Positions 14,219 through 22,939 are shown, numbered from the stretch's first letter. The stretch: 41,195 nucleotides of DNA from Alphaproteobacteria bacterium (GCA_026126215.1 JAHCJQ010000019.1:1-41195); one strand, 5' to 3'. Notes: generated from the sequence alone by a model not told the origin. Made by a program: numbers and translations.

Positions 14219-15007
14219 TCAAGCGGCGCCGATTCCATAGGGCCGGGCCCAGCCGAGGCCCGCCTCGGTGCCGGCCATGGGCCGGTACTCGCAGCCGATC
14301 CACCCTTCGTAACCGAGCGCATCGAGCAGCGCGAAGAGGTGCGGGAAACTGATCTCGCCCCGGCCCGGCTCGTGCCGGCCGGGCGGGTTGGCGATCTGCA
14401 CATGGCCGATCAGGGGGAGGTTGCGCTCCAGCCCCTTCGAGAGATCGCCCTCGATGATCTGCGCGTGGTAGAGATCGTGCTGCAGGCGCACGCCCGCATC
14501 GCCGAGTTCGGCCAGGATCCCGCGTGCGAGCGCGAAATCGGCCAGGTAGTAGCCGGGGATGTCGCGCCGGTTGATGGGCTCGATGAGCGGCGTGATGCCG
14601 GCCGCGCGGCAAGGTTCGGCGGCGCGGCGCAGGTTGTCGAGAAAGGTGGCGCGGCAACGCGCGGGCGGGTGCGCCGGGTCGGGAATGCCGGCCATCACGT
14701 GCAGCCGCGGGCATCCGAGCGTGCCGGCATAGTCGAGCGCTCGCGCCAGCGCCGCGTCGAAATCGCGTTCCCGCCCCGGCACGGCGGCAAAGCCGCGCTC
14801 GCCCCGCTCCCACTCCCCCGCCGGCAGGTTGAAAAGCACCTGCTCCAGGCCGTTGTCCGACAGTCGCCGGGCGATCTCCCTGGCCGGATAATCGTAAGGG
14901 AACAGGAACTCGACACCCCTGAAGCCGCAGCGCGCGGCGGCCGCGAAACGTTCGAGGAAAGGCAGTTCGGTGAACATCAGGCTCAGGTTGGCGGCGAATC
15001 GTGGCAT
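14219..15007 (-). CDS. hyi: Hydroxypyruvate isomerase-like TIM-barrel protein
   Basis: The 262-aa protein of the xylose-isomerase-like TIM-barrel superfamily matches Hyi/OtnI over its full length. Typical sequence: MPRFAANLSLMFTELPFLER, GFRGVEFLFPYDYPA, LIEPINRRDIPGYYLADFA (metal and substrate Glu), DLYHAQIIEGDL, GHVQIANPPGRHEPG and IGCEYRPMAGTEAGL (second catalytic Glu). Hyi interconverts hydroxypyruvate and tartronate semialdehyde; the close relative OtnI acts on 2-oxo-tetronate, and the two cannot be separated by eye. It is the first gene of the operon, with CCGGAG 9 bp before the ATG at 15007. Divergent from the Mla operon across 109 bp. Confidence 0.88.
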   Translation of the reverse strand: MPRFAANLSLMFTELPFLERFAAAARCGFRGVEFLFPYDYPAREIARRLSDNGLEQVLFNLPAGEWERGERGFAAVPGRERDFDAALARALDYAGTLGCPRLHVMAGIPDPAHPPARCRATFLDNLRRAAEPCRAAGITPLIEPINRRDIPGYYLADFALARGILAELGDAGVRLQHDLYHAQIIEGDLSKGLERNLPLIGHVQIANPPGRHEPGRGEISFPHLFALLDALGYEGWIGCEYRPMAGTEAGLGWARPYGIGAA

Positions 15008-15116
15008 TGGTTAATCTCCGGAGACGGGTATCGCAGTCCATCTGTCTCACTCTTGTGACTGCTATCGCAAGAGCTTGCCTTGCGGACCGGCGCGGTTAGG
15101 TGCGATTCTGGCGTCA

Positions 15117-16244
15117 ATGAACGAAGGCTTTCTGGAGCGCATCGAAGAGGGAAGCGAGCTTCTGCTGGCAGGGCGCGGGCGCTGGACCCTGGCGGCCGCC
15201 GCCGGCCTGGACCGTGAGCTTGCGGGCCTGCGCCGCCCGGCCAGCGGCCAGGCCGTCCGCTTCGACATGAGCGGCATCGAAGCCCTCGATACGACCGGCG
15301 CGCTGCTGCTCGCGCGCACGCAGCGGCGGCTGCAGGCCGAGGGGTTCGCGGTGGAGATCGGCGGCCTGGGCGAGGGCCATCGCGGCCTGCTCGAGGAGGT
15401 CGCCCGCCACCAGAAGAAGCCCGTGCCGCCGCGCCCCGAACGCAATGTCATTGTCTTCGTGATGGCGGAAATCGGCGAAGCAGTGCTCGAATTCCTCGAC
15501 CAGGCGCGTCAGTTCGTCGGCTTCATGGGGCTGGTGACGCAGACACTGGTGCTCTCTCTGCTGCGGCCGACGCGGCTGCGCTTCACCGCCATCGTCCATC
15601 ATTTGGAGGAAGTTGGCTTCAACGCGCTGCCCATCGTCGGGCTGCTTTCCTTCCTCATCGGGGTCGTCATGGCCTATCAGGGCGCCTCCCAGCTCCGGCA
15701 GTTCGGCGCCGAGATATTCGTCGTCGACCTGATCGCCATCTCGGTGCTGCGCGAGCTTGGCGTCCTGCTCACCGCCATCGTCATTGCCGGCCGCTCGGGC
15801 AGTGCCTTCACCGCGCAGATCGGCTCGATGAAGCTGCGCGAGGAAATCGATGCCATGCGCACGCTCGGCATCAACCCGGTGGAAGCGCTGGTGCTGCCGC
15901 GGCTGATCGCGCTGCTGATCGCCCTGCCGCTGCTCGCCTTCTTCGCCAATGTCATGGGACTGATCGGCGGCGCGCTCATGGCCTGGATCGAGCTTGGCAT
16001 CTCGGTCAACCTGTTCATCGAGCGCCTGTCGGCCATCAACTACTGGCATTACGTGACCGGCATGGTGAAGTCGCCGTTCTTCGCCGCGCTCATCGCTATT
16101 GTCGGCTGCCATCAGGGCATGCAGGTCGAAGGCAGCGCCGAAAGCGTCGGCCACCGCACCACCCGCTCGGTTGTGGAATCGATCTTCCTCGTGATCCTCG
16201 CCGATGCGTTCTTCTCCATACTTTTCAACATCCTCAAGGTCTGA
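15117..16244 (+). CDS. mlaE: MlaE-family lipid ABC permease with N-terminal STAS domain
   Basis: Inner-membrane permease of 375 aa. Residues 1-90 form a STAS-like domain (VRFDMSGIEALDTTGALLLA), in E. coli a separate protein, MlaB. Residues 115-375 are the MlaE permease: VGFNALPIVGLLSFLIGVVM, YQGASQLRQFGAEIFVVDL, LTAIVIAGRSGSAFTAQIGS and MKLREEIDAMRTLGINPVEA, ending ADAFFSILFNILKV. It moves phospholipid or another lipid between the membranes together with MlaF and MlaD. The ATG at 15117 is preferred, although the ribosome site is poor; an upstream TTG at 15075 would add 14 residues of no family likeness. First gene of mlaE-mlaF-mlaD-lipoprotein; 6 bp to mlaF. Confidence 0.94.
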   Translation: MNEGFLERIEEGSELLLAGRGRWTLAAAAGLDRELAGLRRPASGQAVRFDMSGIEALDTTGALLLARTQRRLQAEGFAVEIGGLGEGHRGLLEEVARHQKKPVPPRPERNVIVFVMAEIGEAVLEFLDQARQFVGFMGLVTQTLVLSLLRPTRLRFTAIVHHLEEVGFNALPIVGLLSFLIGVVMAYQGASQLRQFGAEIFVVDLIAISVLRELGVLLTAIVIAGRSGSAFTAQIGSMKLREEIDAMRTLGINPVEALVLPRLIALLIALPLLAFFANVMGLIGGALMAWIELGISVNLFIERLSAINYWHYVTGMVKSPFFAALIAIVGCHQGMQVEGSAESVGHRTTRSVVESIFLVILADAFFSILFNILKV

Positions 16245-16250
16245 CCGGCC

Positions 16251-17042
16251 ATGAACGATGCGCGCGAAGCAGTCATCCGGGTCCGCGGCTTGCGTTCGCA
16301 GTTCGGCCAGCAGGTGATCCATGACGGGCTCGCTCTCGATGTCTGGCGCGGCGAGGTGCTGGGGGTGGTCGGCGGCTCGGGCACGGGAAAGTCCGTGCTT
16401 CTGCGGACCATCGTCGGCCTGATCCGGCCCAGGGCCGGGCGCATCGAGGTGTTCGGGCAGGACATCGCCGCGCTCGATGAGGAGGCAAGGCGCAGGCTCG
16501 AGCAGCGCTGGGGTGTGCTGTTCCAGGACGGGGCGCTCTTTTCCTCGCTCACCGTGGCGCAGAACATCCAGGTGCCGCTGCGCGAGCATCTGCGCCTGCC
16601 GCAGGCGCTGATGGACGATATCGCCGCCATGAAGATCGACCTTGTCGGACTGCCGCCGGAAGCAGGCGCCAAGTATCCGAGCGAACTGTCCGGCGGCATG
16701 CGCAAGCGTGCCGGGCTGGCCCGGGCCCTCGCCATGGACCCGGAGATCGTATTTCTAGACGAACCGACGGCCGGTCTCGACCCGATCGGCGCCGCCGCCT
16801 TCGACAATCTCATTTTGAGCTTGCAGCGCTCGCTTGGTCTGACAGTCTTCATGGTCACGCACGATCTCGACTCGCTGCATGCGATTTGCGACCGGATCGC
16901 GGTTCTCGCCGAGAAAAAGGTGCTGGTGACCGGCGGGATGGAGCGCATGATGAGCGAGACCCATCCCTGGATCAGGGAGTATTTCCACGGACCCAGGGCG
17001 CGGGCGGCGACGGCCGCCATGACATCCGGGCAGGAGGCGTGA
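16251..17042 (+). CDS. mlaF: MlaF-family ABC ATPase for lipid transport
   Basis: ATP-hydrolysing subunit of 263 aa. Walker A is GGSGTGKS at residues 41-48, the Q-loop follows in LFQDGALFSSLTV, the signature LSGGMRKR starts at 146, Walker B FLDEPTAGLDP contains D170/E171, and the switch His lies in MVTHDLDS. FQDGALFSSLTVAQN and ELSGGMRKRAGLARAL are characteristic of the Mla/MCE subgroup. It drives lipid movement by MlaE across the inner membrane. It lies 6 bp after mlaE and 14 bp before mlaD, so the three form one operon. All catalytic residues are present. Confidence 0.96.
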   Translation: MNDAREAVIRVRGLRSQFGQQVIHDGLALDVWRGEVLGVVGGSGTGKSVLLRTIVGLIRPRAGRIEVFGQDIAALDEEARRRLEQRWGVLFQDGALFSSLTVAQNIQVPLREHLRLPQALMDDIAAMKIDLVGLPPEAGAKYPSELSGGMRKRAGLARALAMDPEIVFLDEPTAGLDPIGAAAFDNLILSLQRSLGLTVFMVTHDLDSLHAICDRIAVLAEKKVLVTGGMERMMSETHPWIREYFHGPRARAATAAMTSGQEA

Positions 17043-17056
17043 GGCAGGACGGAACC

Positions 17057-18001
17057 ATGGAAACCAAGGCACATCACGTTCTGATCGGCAGCTTCGTCAC
17101 GCTGTTCGTCTTCGGCATCTTTGCCTTCCTGATCTGGCTGGCGCGGATCGAGGTGAACCGGGAGTTCGCCTATTACGAGATCTATTTCCGGGATTCGGTG
17201 GCCGGCCTCGGCCTCGGCGGCGACGTGCGCTTCAACGGCATCAAGATCGGCCGGGTGTCGAACATCGATATCGATCGCCAGGATCCCTCGCAAGTGCGGG
17301 TGGCGATCGAGGTGGCACGCGACACGCCGATCCGCTCGGACGCCTTCGCCACGTTGGCGCCGCAGGGCCTGACCGGCCTCAGCTTCGTGCAGATCACGGG
17401 TGGGGCCAGCACGGCTCCGCTGCTGGAATACCGGCCCGGGCGCAAGCTGCCGGTCATCCAGTCCCGGGCTTCGACCTTCTCGCAACTGGCGGAATCCGCA
17501 CCGGAACTGCTGTCCAAAGGTGTCACCGTGCTGGATCGCGCCGGCGACCTGCTGAGCCCGGACAACCAGCGCGCCGTGGCCGCACTGCTGGCGGAGCTGG
17601 CGGCGACGGCGAAGAACCTGCGCGAGTTTAGCCAGCGGCTCGAGCGCGTCGGCGGCGAGACGGAAGAGACGCTCAAGGTCACCCGCCGCACCTTGCAGCG
17701 CGCGGACGAGTTGCTGGCGCGCGATATCGGACCGCTGGCTCGCAATATGAACGGGCTGATGACCGAGGCGCGCACGACGGCCCGCTCCTTCACCAATGCA
17801 GCGACGGAGATTGAAAAGCTGATCCTGCTGAACCAGGAGCCGATCACCGAGTTCACCGGCGAGGGCCTGGCCCAGATCGGGCGGGTGGTGACCGAGGCGC
17901 GCCAGCTCATCGCGACCCTTTCGCGCGTGGCTGAGCGCATCGAGAACGATCCGACGCAGTTCCTGTTCGGTGGACGCGCCCCGGAACGGCGGGCAGAGTA
18001 G
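17057..18001 (+). CDS. mlaD: MlaD-type MCE domain substrate-binding protein
   Basis: The 314-aa protein is anchored by one N-terminal helix (HVLIGSFVTLFVFGIFAFLI, about residues 7-26) with the rest in the periplasm. The MCE domain spans about 38-115: FRDSVAGLGLGGDVRFNGIK, then IGRVSNIDID and TLAPQGLTGLSFVQITGG. After it comes a long helical/coiled-coil region (about 150-290), longer than in E. coli MlaD and typical of alphaproteobacterial MCE proteins. It forms a hexameric lipid tunnel on MlaE. The ATG at 17057 follows GGACGGA. 14 bp downstream of mlaF and 24 bp upstream of the lipoprotein gene. Confidence 0.95.
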   Translation: METKAHHVLIGSFVTLFVFGIFAFLIWLARIEVNREFAYYEIYFRDSVAGLGLGGDVRFNGIKIGRVSNIDIDRQDPSQVRVAIEVARDTPIRSDAFATLAPQGLTGLSFVQITGGASTAPLLEYRPGRKLPVIQSRASTFSQLAESAPELLSKGVTVLDRAGDLLSPDNQRAVAALLAELAATAKNLREFSQRLERVGGETEETLKVTRRTLQRADELLARDIGPLARNMNGLMTEARTTARSFTNAATEIEKLILLNQEPITEFTGEGLAQIGRVVTEARQLIATLSRVAERIENDPTQFLFGGRAPERRAE

Positions 18002-18025
18002 GGCAGGTTTGAAGTGGAGTCCGGC

Positions 18026-18676
18026 ATGAAGCACGACCTGCGACCGATCATGACCCGCCGCGCCCTTCTGCTTGGTGCAGGCAGCGGGCTGCTGGGCGGC
18101 TGCACCGGCCTGCTGCCGGGAACCGGTCCCGCGCCCAATGTCTACGATCTTTCGCCGAAGAGCCGTTTCCGCGAGGACATTCCGCGCGTGAGCTGGCAGC
18201 TCGTGGTGGAGGAGCCGTTGGCCGCCTCTGGCATCGACACGACTCGCATCGCCCTGAAGCCCAACGCACTCGAGATCAAGTATTTCGCCGATGCCCGATG
18301 GAGCGATCGCGCGCCGCGCATGGTGCAGACGCTGTTGGTGGAGAGTTTCGAGAATTCCGGCAAGATTATCGCCATCGGCCGGCAGTCGCTCGGCCTGCGC
18401 TCGGACTACAATCTGAAAAGCGAGCTGCGCGAGTTCCAGGCAGAGTACATGAACGACCGCGATCCGCCGGTCATCCGGGTCCGCCTCAGTCTGAAGCTGA
18501 TCCGCCAGCCCCGGCAGGAGATCGTCGCGGCGGAAAACTTCGAGCATACGGTGCCGGCGCCGGGCCCGGACATCCGCTCGGTGGTCGCGGGTTTCGATCA
18601 GGCGCTCGATCGCGTGCTCAAGAGCACCATCGAATGGACCTTGACCGTGGTGCCGCCGGACCTGCCCAAGGCCTGA
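18026..18676 (+). CDS. ABC-type transport auxiliary lipoprotein of the Mla operon
   Basis: Lipoprotein of 216 aa. The signal sequence has twin arginines (MTRRALLLGAGSGLLGGC) and the lipobox LGGC near residue 29, so the mature Cys is acylated. The body (DLSPKSRFREDIPRVSWQLV, YFADARWSDRAPRMVQTLLV, FENSGKIIAIGRQSLGLRSD, REFQAEYMND) is typical of the PqiC/YmbA-like auxiliary lipoproteins that accompany alphaproteobacterial MCE transporters, probably linking to the outer membrane. The ATG at 18026 has GGAG at ideal spacing; a GTG at 18014 is less likely. It ends the Mla operon; the macB-like gene converges with an 11-bp gap. Confidence 0.9.
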   Translation: MKHDLRPIMTRRALLLGAGSGLLGGCTGLLPGTGPAPNVYDLSPKSRFREDIPRVSWQLVVEEPLAASGIDTTRIALKPNALEIKYFADARWSDRAPRMVQTLLVESFENSGKIIAIGRQSLGLRSDYNLKSELREFQAEYMNDRDPPVIRVRLSLKLIRQPRQEIVAAENFEHTVPAPGPDIRSVVAGFDQALDRVLKSTIEWTLTVVPPDLPKA

Positions 18677-18687
18677 CGCGGCCCCTG

Positions 18688-19920
18688 CTATTCGTAACGG
18701 AGCGCCTCGATCGGCTGCAGGTGCGCCGCCTTGCGTGCCGGATAGAAACCGAAAAATATGCCGACCGCGCCGGCGAAGCCGGCGGCGAGCAGGAGCGATT
18801 CCGGCGGGATGGCGATCTGCCAGCCGGCAAAGCGCGCGACGGCAAGCGATGCGGCGATGCCGAGCAGGATGCCGATCAGGCCGCCGATGACCGACAGGGT
18901 CACGGCCTCGACCAGGAACTGGGTCAGGATGTCGCGTCCGCGCGCGCCGACCGCGAGCCTGAGCCCGATCTCCCGCGTCCGTTCGGTGACCGAAACCAGC
19001 ATGATGTTCATGATGCCGATGCCGCCGACAATGAGCGACACGGAGGCGACGGCGGCGAGCAGGATCGCCAGTACGCGCGAGGAGGCTTCCTGGGCCTGCA
19101 GCACCTCGGACAGGTTGCGCAGCCAGAAATCGTCGTCCTGGCCGGGTTGCAGGCGATGGCGCTGGCGCAGCACGGCGCGGACCTGCTCTTCGGTCTCGCT
19201 CAGGTCGGCATCCGACCAGGCTTTCACGGTGATCGCCGAGACGGCGCGCTGGCGCGCGGTCTGCACACCAAGCACGCGCGTGCGCGCGGTGGCGATGGGC
19301 AGCAGGATCGTGTCGTCCTGATCCTGGCCCTGGAGGCTCTGCCCCTTGCGGTCGAGCAGGCCGACAATGGTGACCGGCACCTTGCGCACGCGGATCGTCT
19401 GCCCGACCGGGTCGCCCTCGCCGAACAGGTTTTCGGCGACGGTCTGGCCGATCAGGGCGACCTTCGCCGCGCCGTCCATCTCGTCCTGGGTGAAGCCGCG
19501 TCCGGCCAGCAGGGTCCATTCCCGCGCCTCGAGATAATCGGGGGTAATGCCGAGCGCCACAGTTGACCAGTTGGCATTGCCGAAGACGACCTGCGCGGAG
19601 CCGCGCAGCACCGGGGCGGAGGCCTGCACACCCGGCACTTCGCGCGCGATGGCCTGCGCGTCGTCCTCGGTGATCGTGGATTGCGAACCGAAGCCGAGCC
19701 GCACGCCGCCGGAGGTGACCGCGCCGGGCACGATGATCATCAGGTTGGAGCCGAGCGAGCGCATCTGCTCCTGCACGCGCTGGCGCGCGCCGGCGCCGAC
19801 TGCGATCATGGTAATGACGGCGGCAACGCCAATGACGATGCCGAGCATGGTGAGTGCCGCGCGCAGCTTGTTGACGCGCAGAGCGCCGAGTGCGATGCGG
19901 AAACTCTGCAGCAGCATCAT
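18688..19920 (-). CDS. MacB-like ABC transporter permease (split from its ATPase)
   Basis: The 410-aa membrane protein has one N-terminal helix (LRAALTMLGIVIGVAAVITM, about residues 19-38), a large periplasmic MacB-PCD domain (about 45-260), and three C-terminal helices in an FtsX-like domain (about 285-405). FtsX-type text: IGGIGIMNIMLVSVTERTRE, IGLRLAVGARGRDILTQFLV and FFGFYPARKAAHLQPIEALR. MacB of E. coli is a single chain with its ATPase; here the ATPase is the preceding gene, overlapping by 4 bp (ATGA), so translation is coupled. With the MacA-like adaptor it should form a mechanotransmission exporter, probably for a periplasmic peptide, drug or lipid-like substrate. Convergent to the Mla operon. 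Confidence 0.92.
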   Translation of the reverse strand: MMLLQSFRIALGALRVNKLRAALTMLGIVIGVAAVITMIAVGAGARQRVQEQMRSLGSNLMIIVPGAVTSGGVRLGFGSQSTITEDDAQAIAREVPGVQASAPVLRGSAQVVFGNANWSTVALGITPDYLEAREWTLLAGRGFTQDEMDGAAKVALIGQTVAENLFGEGDPVGQTIRVRKVPVTIVGLLDRKGQSLQGQDQDDTILLPIATARTRVLGVQTARQRAVSAITVKAWSDADLSETEEQVRAVLRQRHRLQPGQDDDFWLRNLSEVLQAQEASSRVLAILLAAVASVSLIVGGIGIMNIMLVSVTERTREIGLRLAVGARGRDILTQFLVEAVTLSVIGGLIGILLGIAASLAVARFAGWQIAIPPESLLLAAGFAGAVGIFFGFYPARKAAHLQPIEALRYE

Positions 19921-20651
19921 GGCGCGGCCTCGGCGGCGAGTTGGCTCTTCGCGTGCGCCGGCGCGGCATTGCGCCGGTCCTCAACCAGCTTTCCGTCGCG
20001 AAACAGCAGGACCCGGCTGGCGAAGGCCGCAATATCGCGTTCGTGGGTGACCACCACCACCGTCATGCCGCGCCCGTTGAGATCCTGGAGCAGAGCCATC
20101 ACTTCGAGGCTGGTGCGCGAGTCGAGGGCGCCGGTCGGCTCGTCGGCGAGGATCAGGACCGGGTCGTTGACCAGCGCCCGTGCGATGGCGACGCGCTGCT
20201 GTTGGCCGCCGGAAAGCTGGGTCGAGGTATGTTCGACCCGGTCGGCAAGCCCGACCTCCGCCAGCCTCGATAGCGCTCTCGCGCGCCGCTCGCCTCGCGA
20301 TACGCCGGAATAAAGCAGCGGCAGTTCGACATTCTCCAGCGCGCTGGTGCGCGGCAGCAGGTTGAAGGCCTGGAAGACGAAGCCGATGCGCCGGTTGCGG
20401 ATGGCCGCCAGTCGGTCGGCATCCAGATGGGAGACATCCTCGCCCGCCAGCCAGTAGCGGCCAGAACTCGGGCTGTCGAGACATCCGAGCAGGTTCATGA
20501 AGGTGGATTTCCCCGAGCCCGAAGGCCCCATGACGGCGACGAACTCGCCGGCCCCGATCGTGACGCTGACGCCTTGCAGCGCCGCAACCACGTGCTGGCC
20601 GAGATGATACTCCTTCACCAGCTCCTCGGTGCGGATCAGCGGTTCGGCCAT
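19917..20651 (-). CDS. MacB/LolD-type ABC transporter ATP-binding protein
   Basis: ATPase of 244 aa. Walker A MGPSGSGKST is near residues 41-50, the Q-loop lies in GFVFQAFNLLPRTSALENVE, the signature STQLSGGQQQRVAIARALV, Walker B LILADEPTGALDS and the switch His VVTHERD are all intact. ADEPTGALDSRTS and the MNLLGCLDSPSSGRYWLAGE stretch mark the MacB/LolD subfamily. The C-terminal 12 residues are Ala-rich and dispensable. It overlaps the permease start by 4 bp and starts 8 bp after the adaptor gene, giving adaptor-ATPase-permease order. Confidence 0.95.
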   Translation of the reverse strand: MAEPLIRTEELVKEYHLGQHVVAALQGVSVTIGAGEFVAVMGPSGSGKSTFMNLLGCLDSPSSGRYWLAGEDVSHLDADRLAAIRNRRIGFVFQAFNLLPRTSALENVELPLLYSGVSRGERRARALSRLAEVGLADRVEHTSTQLSGGQQQRVAIARALVNDPVLILADEPTGALDSRTSLEVMALLQDLNGRGMTVVVVTHERDIAAFASRVLLFRDGKLVEDRRNAAPAHAKSQLAAEAAP

Positions 20652-20659
20652 GGCAGCGT

Positions 20660-22324
20660 TCAGAGCCGCAGTCTCGGCCCGCCGGCGCCGCTGCCGGCCG
20701 GCGCGCTGGTGCGCGCCGGCGTCTGGGCACCGATGATGACTTCCGCGCCCTCTGAAAGCTCGCCGGATACCAGTTCCGTCGCATTGCCGTCGGACAGGCC
20801 GAGCCTGACCGGCACCGCGCGCGTTTGTCCATCGGGCCCCAGCACGAACACGCGGCCCTGCGTCACCGGGCTGCGCCCGGCGCCTTCGGGCGATAACTGC
20901 TCGAAGCGCGCGCGCTGCTCGGGGCGGAGCATGGCGGCGATGCGGCCCCGCCCGTCCGCGCGCGCCTTTTCGACCTGCCGGCGGCGGTCCGCCTCGGCGA
21001 GGTTGCCGTCCTGGGCGATGGCGGCGATCTTCTGGCGCATCTCGGCGAATATGCGCTCGAGTTCCTGGTTCTGCGCCGCATCGAGGGCGAGTTCGGCGAC
21101 CAGCCTGTCGCGAAACTCCGCGGCACGCTGCGCCGGGCCCGACGCACCGGCGGCGGGCGGCGCGGCCTGCGGCGCCTGGGTGGCCTCGGTGGCGAAGCCC
21201 GCCGGGCGGAAGCGCAGCGCGGCGTTGGGGATGCGGAGCGCGCTCTCCCGCTGGTCGGTAATGATCCGCACGTTGGCTGTCATGCCGGGAAGAAGCGACT
21301 GGTCGCGGTTGCCGGCGGAGACGATCACCGTGTAAGTGACCACGTTCTGGACGATCTGCGGCGCCTTGCGGATCTGCTGCACCTGGCCGCGGAACTGGCG
21401 GCCGGGAAAGGCATCGACGGTGAAGGTGGCATCCTGCCCCTCGCGGATGCGGCCCACATCGGCTTCGTCCACCGAGGTTTCGACCTGCATCTCGCGCAGA
21501 TCCTGGGCGATGGTGAAGAGGATCGGCGCCTGCAGGCTGGCGGCGACCGTCTGCCCGGCATCGACGTTGCGCAGGATCACGACGCCCGAGACGGGCGCGC
21601 GGATATAGGTCCGTTCCAGATCGACCTTGGCCTGCCGCAGCGCGGCTTCCCGCTGCTTTACCGTCGCTTCGGCATTGACGACCTGCGCCTCGGCGCTGCG
21701 CACCTGCGCCTCGGCGGAGCGGATGACGGAAGCCTGCGCCTGCTCCTGCGCCCGCACGGTAAGAAGCTGGGCGTTGGCGGAATCGAAGACCGCCTGCGAG
21801 CGGTCGCGGTCGCTGATCGTGCCGACGCCGCGATCGGCCAGCGCGCGCCGGCGGGTCAGGTCGCGTTCGGCGTCGGCCACGGCGATTTCCGCCTTCGAGG
21901 TCTGGGCGCGCAACGCGGTCAGGTTGGCGCGCGCGGTTTCCAGATCGGCGCGCATGCGCTCCAGCGCCGCGCGCTGGACCAGCACGCCAGCCTTCGCCAC
22001 CTCCAGATCGGCCTCGGCGGCGGCAACGCGCGTCTCGAACGTGTCCGGGTCGATGCGGGCGATCACCTGGCCTTCCTCGACCCTCGAATTGAAATCGACC
22101 ATGAGCTGGCGGATCTGTCCGGAGACCTGCGAGCCGACCTGCACGGTGGTGACCGGGTTGAGCGTGCCGGAGGCGGAAGTCGCCGCGACGATGGCGCCGC
22201 GCTCGACCCGCGCCGTCCGGTATCGGGCGTCAGATTCCTTGCCGTTCCAGAAGCCGAAGGCGAGCGCGCCGGCACCCAGGCTGGCGATGGCGACGACGAC
22301 CAGTATCGCAATGCGTTTCTGCAC
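20660..22324 (-). CDS. MacA/HlyD-type periplasmic adaptor with a CpxP/Spy-like helical insertion
   Basis: The 554-aa periplasmic adaptor has one N-terminal helix (RIAILVVVAIASLGAGALAF) and a barrel-sandwich half (GTLNPVTTVQVGSQVSGQIR, GQVIARIDPDTFE). A long alpha-hairpin follows (about 100-240, with several AEAQV-type repeats), then the second lipoyl half (YIRAPVSGVVILRNVDAGQT) and a beta-barrel (EGQDATFTVDAFPGRQFRGQ). Between IPNAALRFRP and VFVLGPDGQTRAVPVRLGLS lies an extra 100-residue segment (about 385-480): Pro/Ala linker, ELALDAAQNQELERIFAEMR and MLRPEQRARFEQL, reminiscent of the LTxxQ helices of Spy/CpxP. The GTG at 22324 is the best guess; a TTG at 22360 is possible, so the first residues are uncertain. 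Confidence 0.88.
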   Translation of the reverse strand: MQKRIAILVVVAIASLGAGALAFGFWNGKESDARYRTARVERGAIVAATSASGTLNPVTTVQVGSQVSGQIRQLMVDFNSRVEEGQVIARIDPDTFETRVAAAEADLEVAKAGVLVQRAALERMRADLETARANLTALRAQTSKAEIAVADAERDLTRRRALADRGVGTISDRDRSQAVFDSANAQLLTVRAQEQAQASVIRSAEAQVRSAEAQVVNAEATVKQREAALRQAKVDLERTYIRAPVSGVVILRNVDAGQTVAASLQAPILFTIAQDLREMQVETSVDEADVGRIREGQDATFTVDAFPGRQFRGQVQQIRKAPQIVQNVVTYTVIVSAGNRDQSLLPGMTANVRIITDQRESALRIPNAALRFRPAGFATEATQAPQAAPPAAGASGPAQRAAEFRDRLVAELALDAAQNQELERIFAEMRQKIAAIAQDGNLAEADRRRQVEKARADGRGRIAAMLRPEQRARFEQLSPEGAGRSPVTQGRVFVLGPDGQTRAVPVRLGLSDGNATELVSGELSEGAEVIIGAQTPARTSAPAGSGAGGPRLRL

Positions 22325-22427
22325 GGGCGGACCGACTTCCCCTGATCGGGCGCCCCGCAACCCTGTCCGGCGAGGGGGCGGCCATGGACTGCACTATACC
22401 ACGCGCCGGTCGCCGTCCTCCTGCGGT

Positions 22428-22931
22428 CTATCGGCTGGCGCGGGCCTCCACCACCGGCATGACGTATTGCGGCGCCTGGTCCCAGGGGAAGAGGATCCAG
22501 GTATCCTGGCTGACCTCGGTGATATAGGTATCGACCATTGGCCGTCCGGCCGGCTTGGCATAGATCGTGGCGAAATGCGCCTTCGGGATGGCATCGCGCA
22601 CCATCTTGAAGGTATGGCCGGTATCCACCAGGTCATCCACCACCAGCCAGCCAGTGCCATCGCCGACCGCGGCGGCGACATCCTTGACCAGCTTCAACTC
22701 GCCGCGGGACTTGTCCGCCTGGTAGGAGGTGATGCAGATCGTGTCGATCAGCCGCAGGTCGAGTTCGCGCGCCACAATGGCCGCCGGCACAAGCCCGCCG
22801 CGGGTCACGGCGACCAGGCCGGTGAAGCTGTAGGCTTCGATCAGCCGCCAGGCGAGGGCCCGGGCATTCCTGTGCAGCTCTTCCCAGCTCACCGGGAATG
22901 TCTTGCGGTATGTTTCGTCCTTCTCGCTCAT
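22428..22931 (-). CDS. gpt: Xanthine-guanine phosphoribosyltransferase
   Basis: Purine-salvage enzyme of 167 aa, normal for Gpt, which joins xanthine, guanine or hypoxanthine to PRPP. The PRPP-binding motif LVVDDLVDTGHT is at residues 96-107. Other family blocks are SWEELHRNARALAWRL (15-30), GLVAVTRGGLVPAAIVAREL (38-57), ICITSYQ and DTWILFPWDQAP near the C-terminus. Cytoplasmic or membrane-associated. The ATG at 22931 is preceded by GAGGG. It follows the thioesterase gene by 8 bp and may share its promoter, although no pathway link is obvious. Confidence 0.94.
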   Translation of the reverse strand: MSEKDETYRKTFPVSWEELHRNARALAWRLIEAYSFTGLVAVTRGGLVPAAIVARELDLRLIDTICITSYQADKSRGELKLVKDVAAAVGDGTGWLVVDDLVDTGHTFKMVRDAIPKAHFATIYAKPAGRPMVDTYITEVSQDTWILFPWDQAPQYVMPVVEARASR

Positions 22932-22939
22932 CACAACCC

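Noticed and set aside
13171..14403. A 410-codon frame joining RidA to a long upstream extension
   Set aside because: The extension lies in a different frame from the luciferase-like gene and has no family likeness; RidA has its own strong ribosome site at 13560.
15066..15084. Inverted repeat CGCAAG-N7-CTTGCG between hyi and mlaE as a possible operator
   Set aside because: Only 6-bp arms, no regulator nearby and no promoter that can be placed confidently. Kept as a note, not a feature.
16112..20032. A 1306-codon minus-strand open frame across the Mla operon and macB-like gene
   Set aside because: It is antisense or out of frame to mlaF, mlaD, the lipoprotein and the permease, all with clear motifs. 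The length reflects high GC content.
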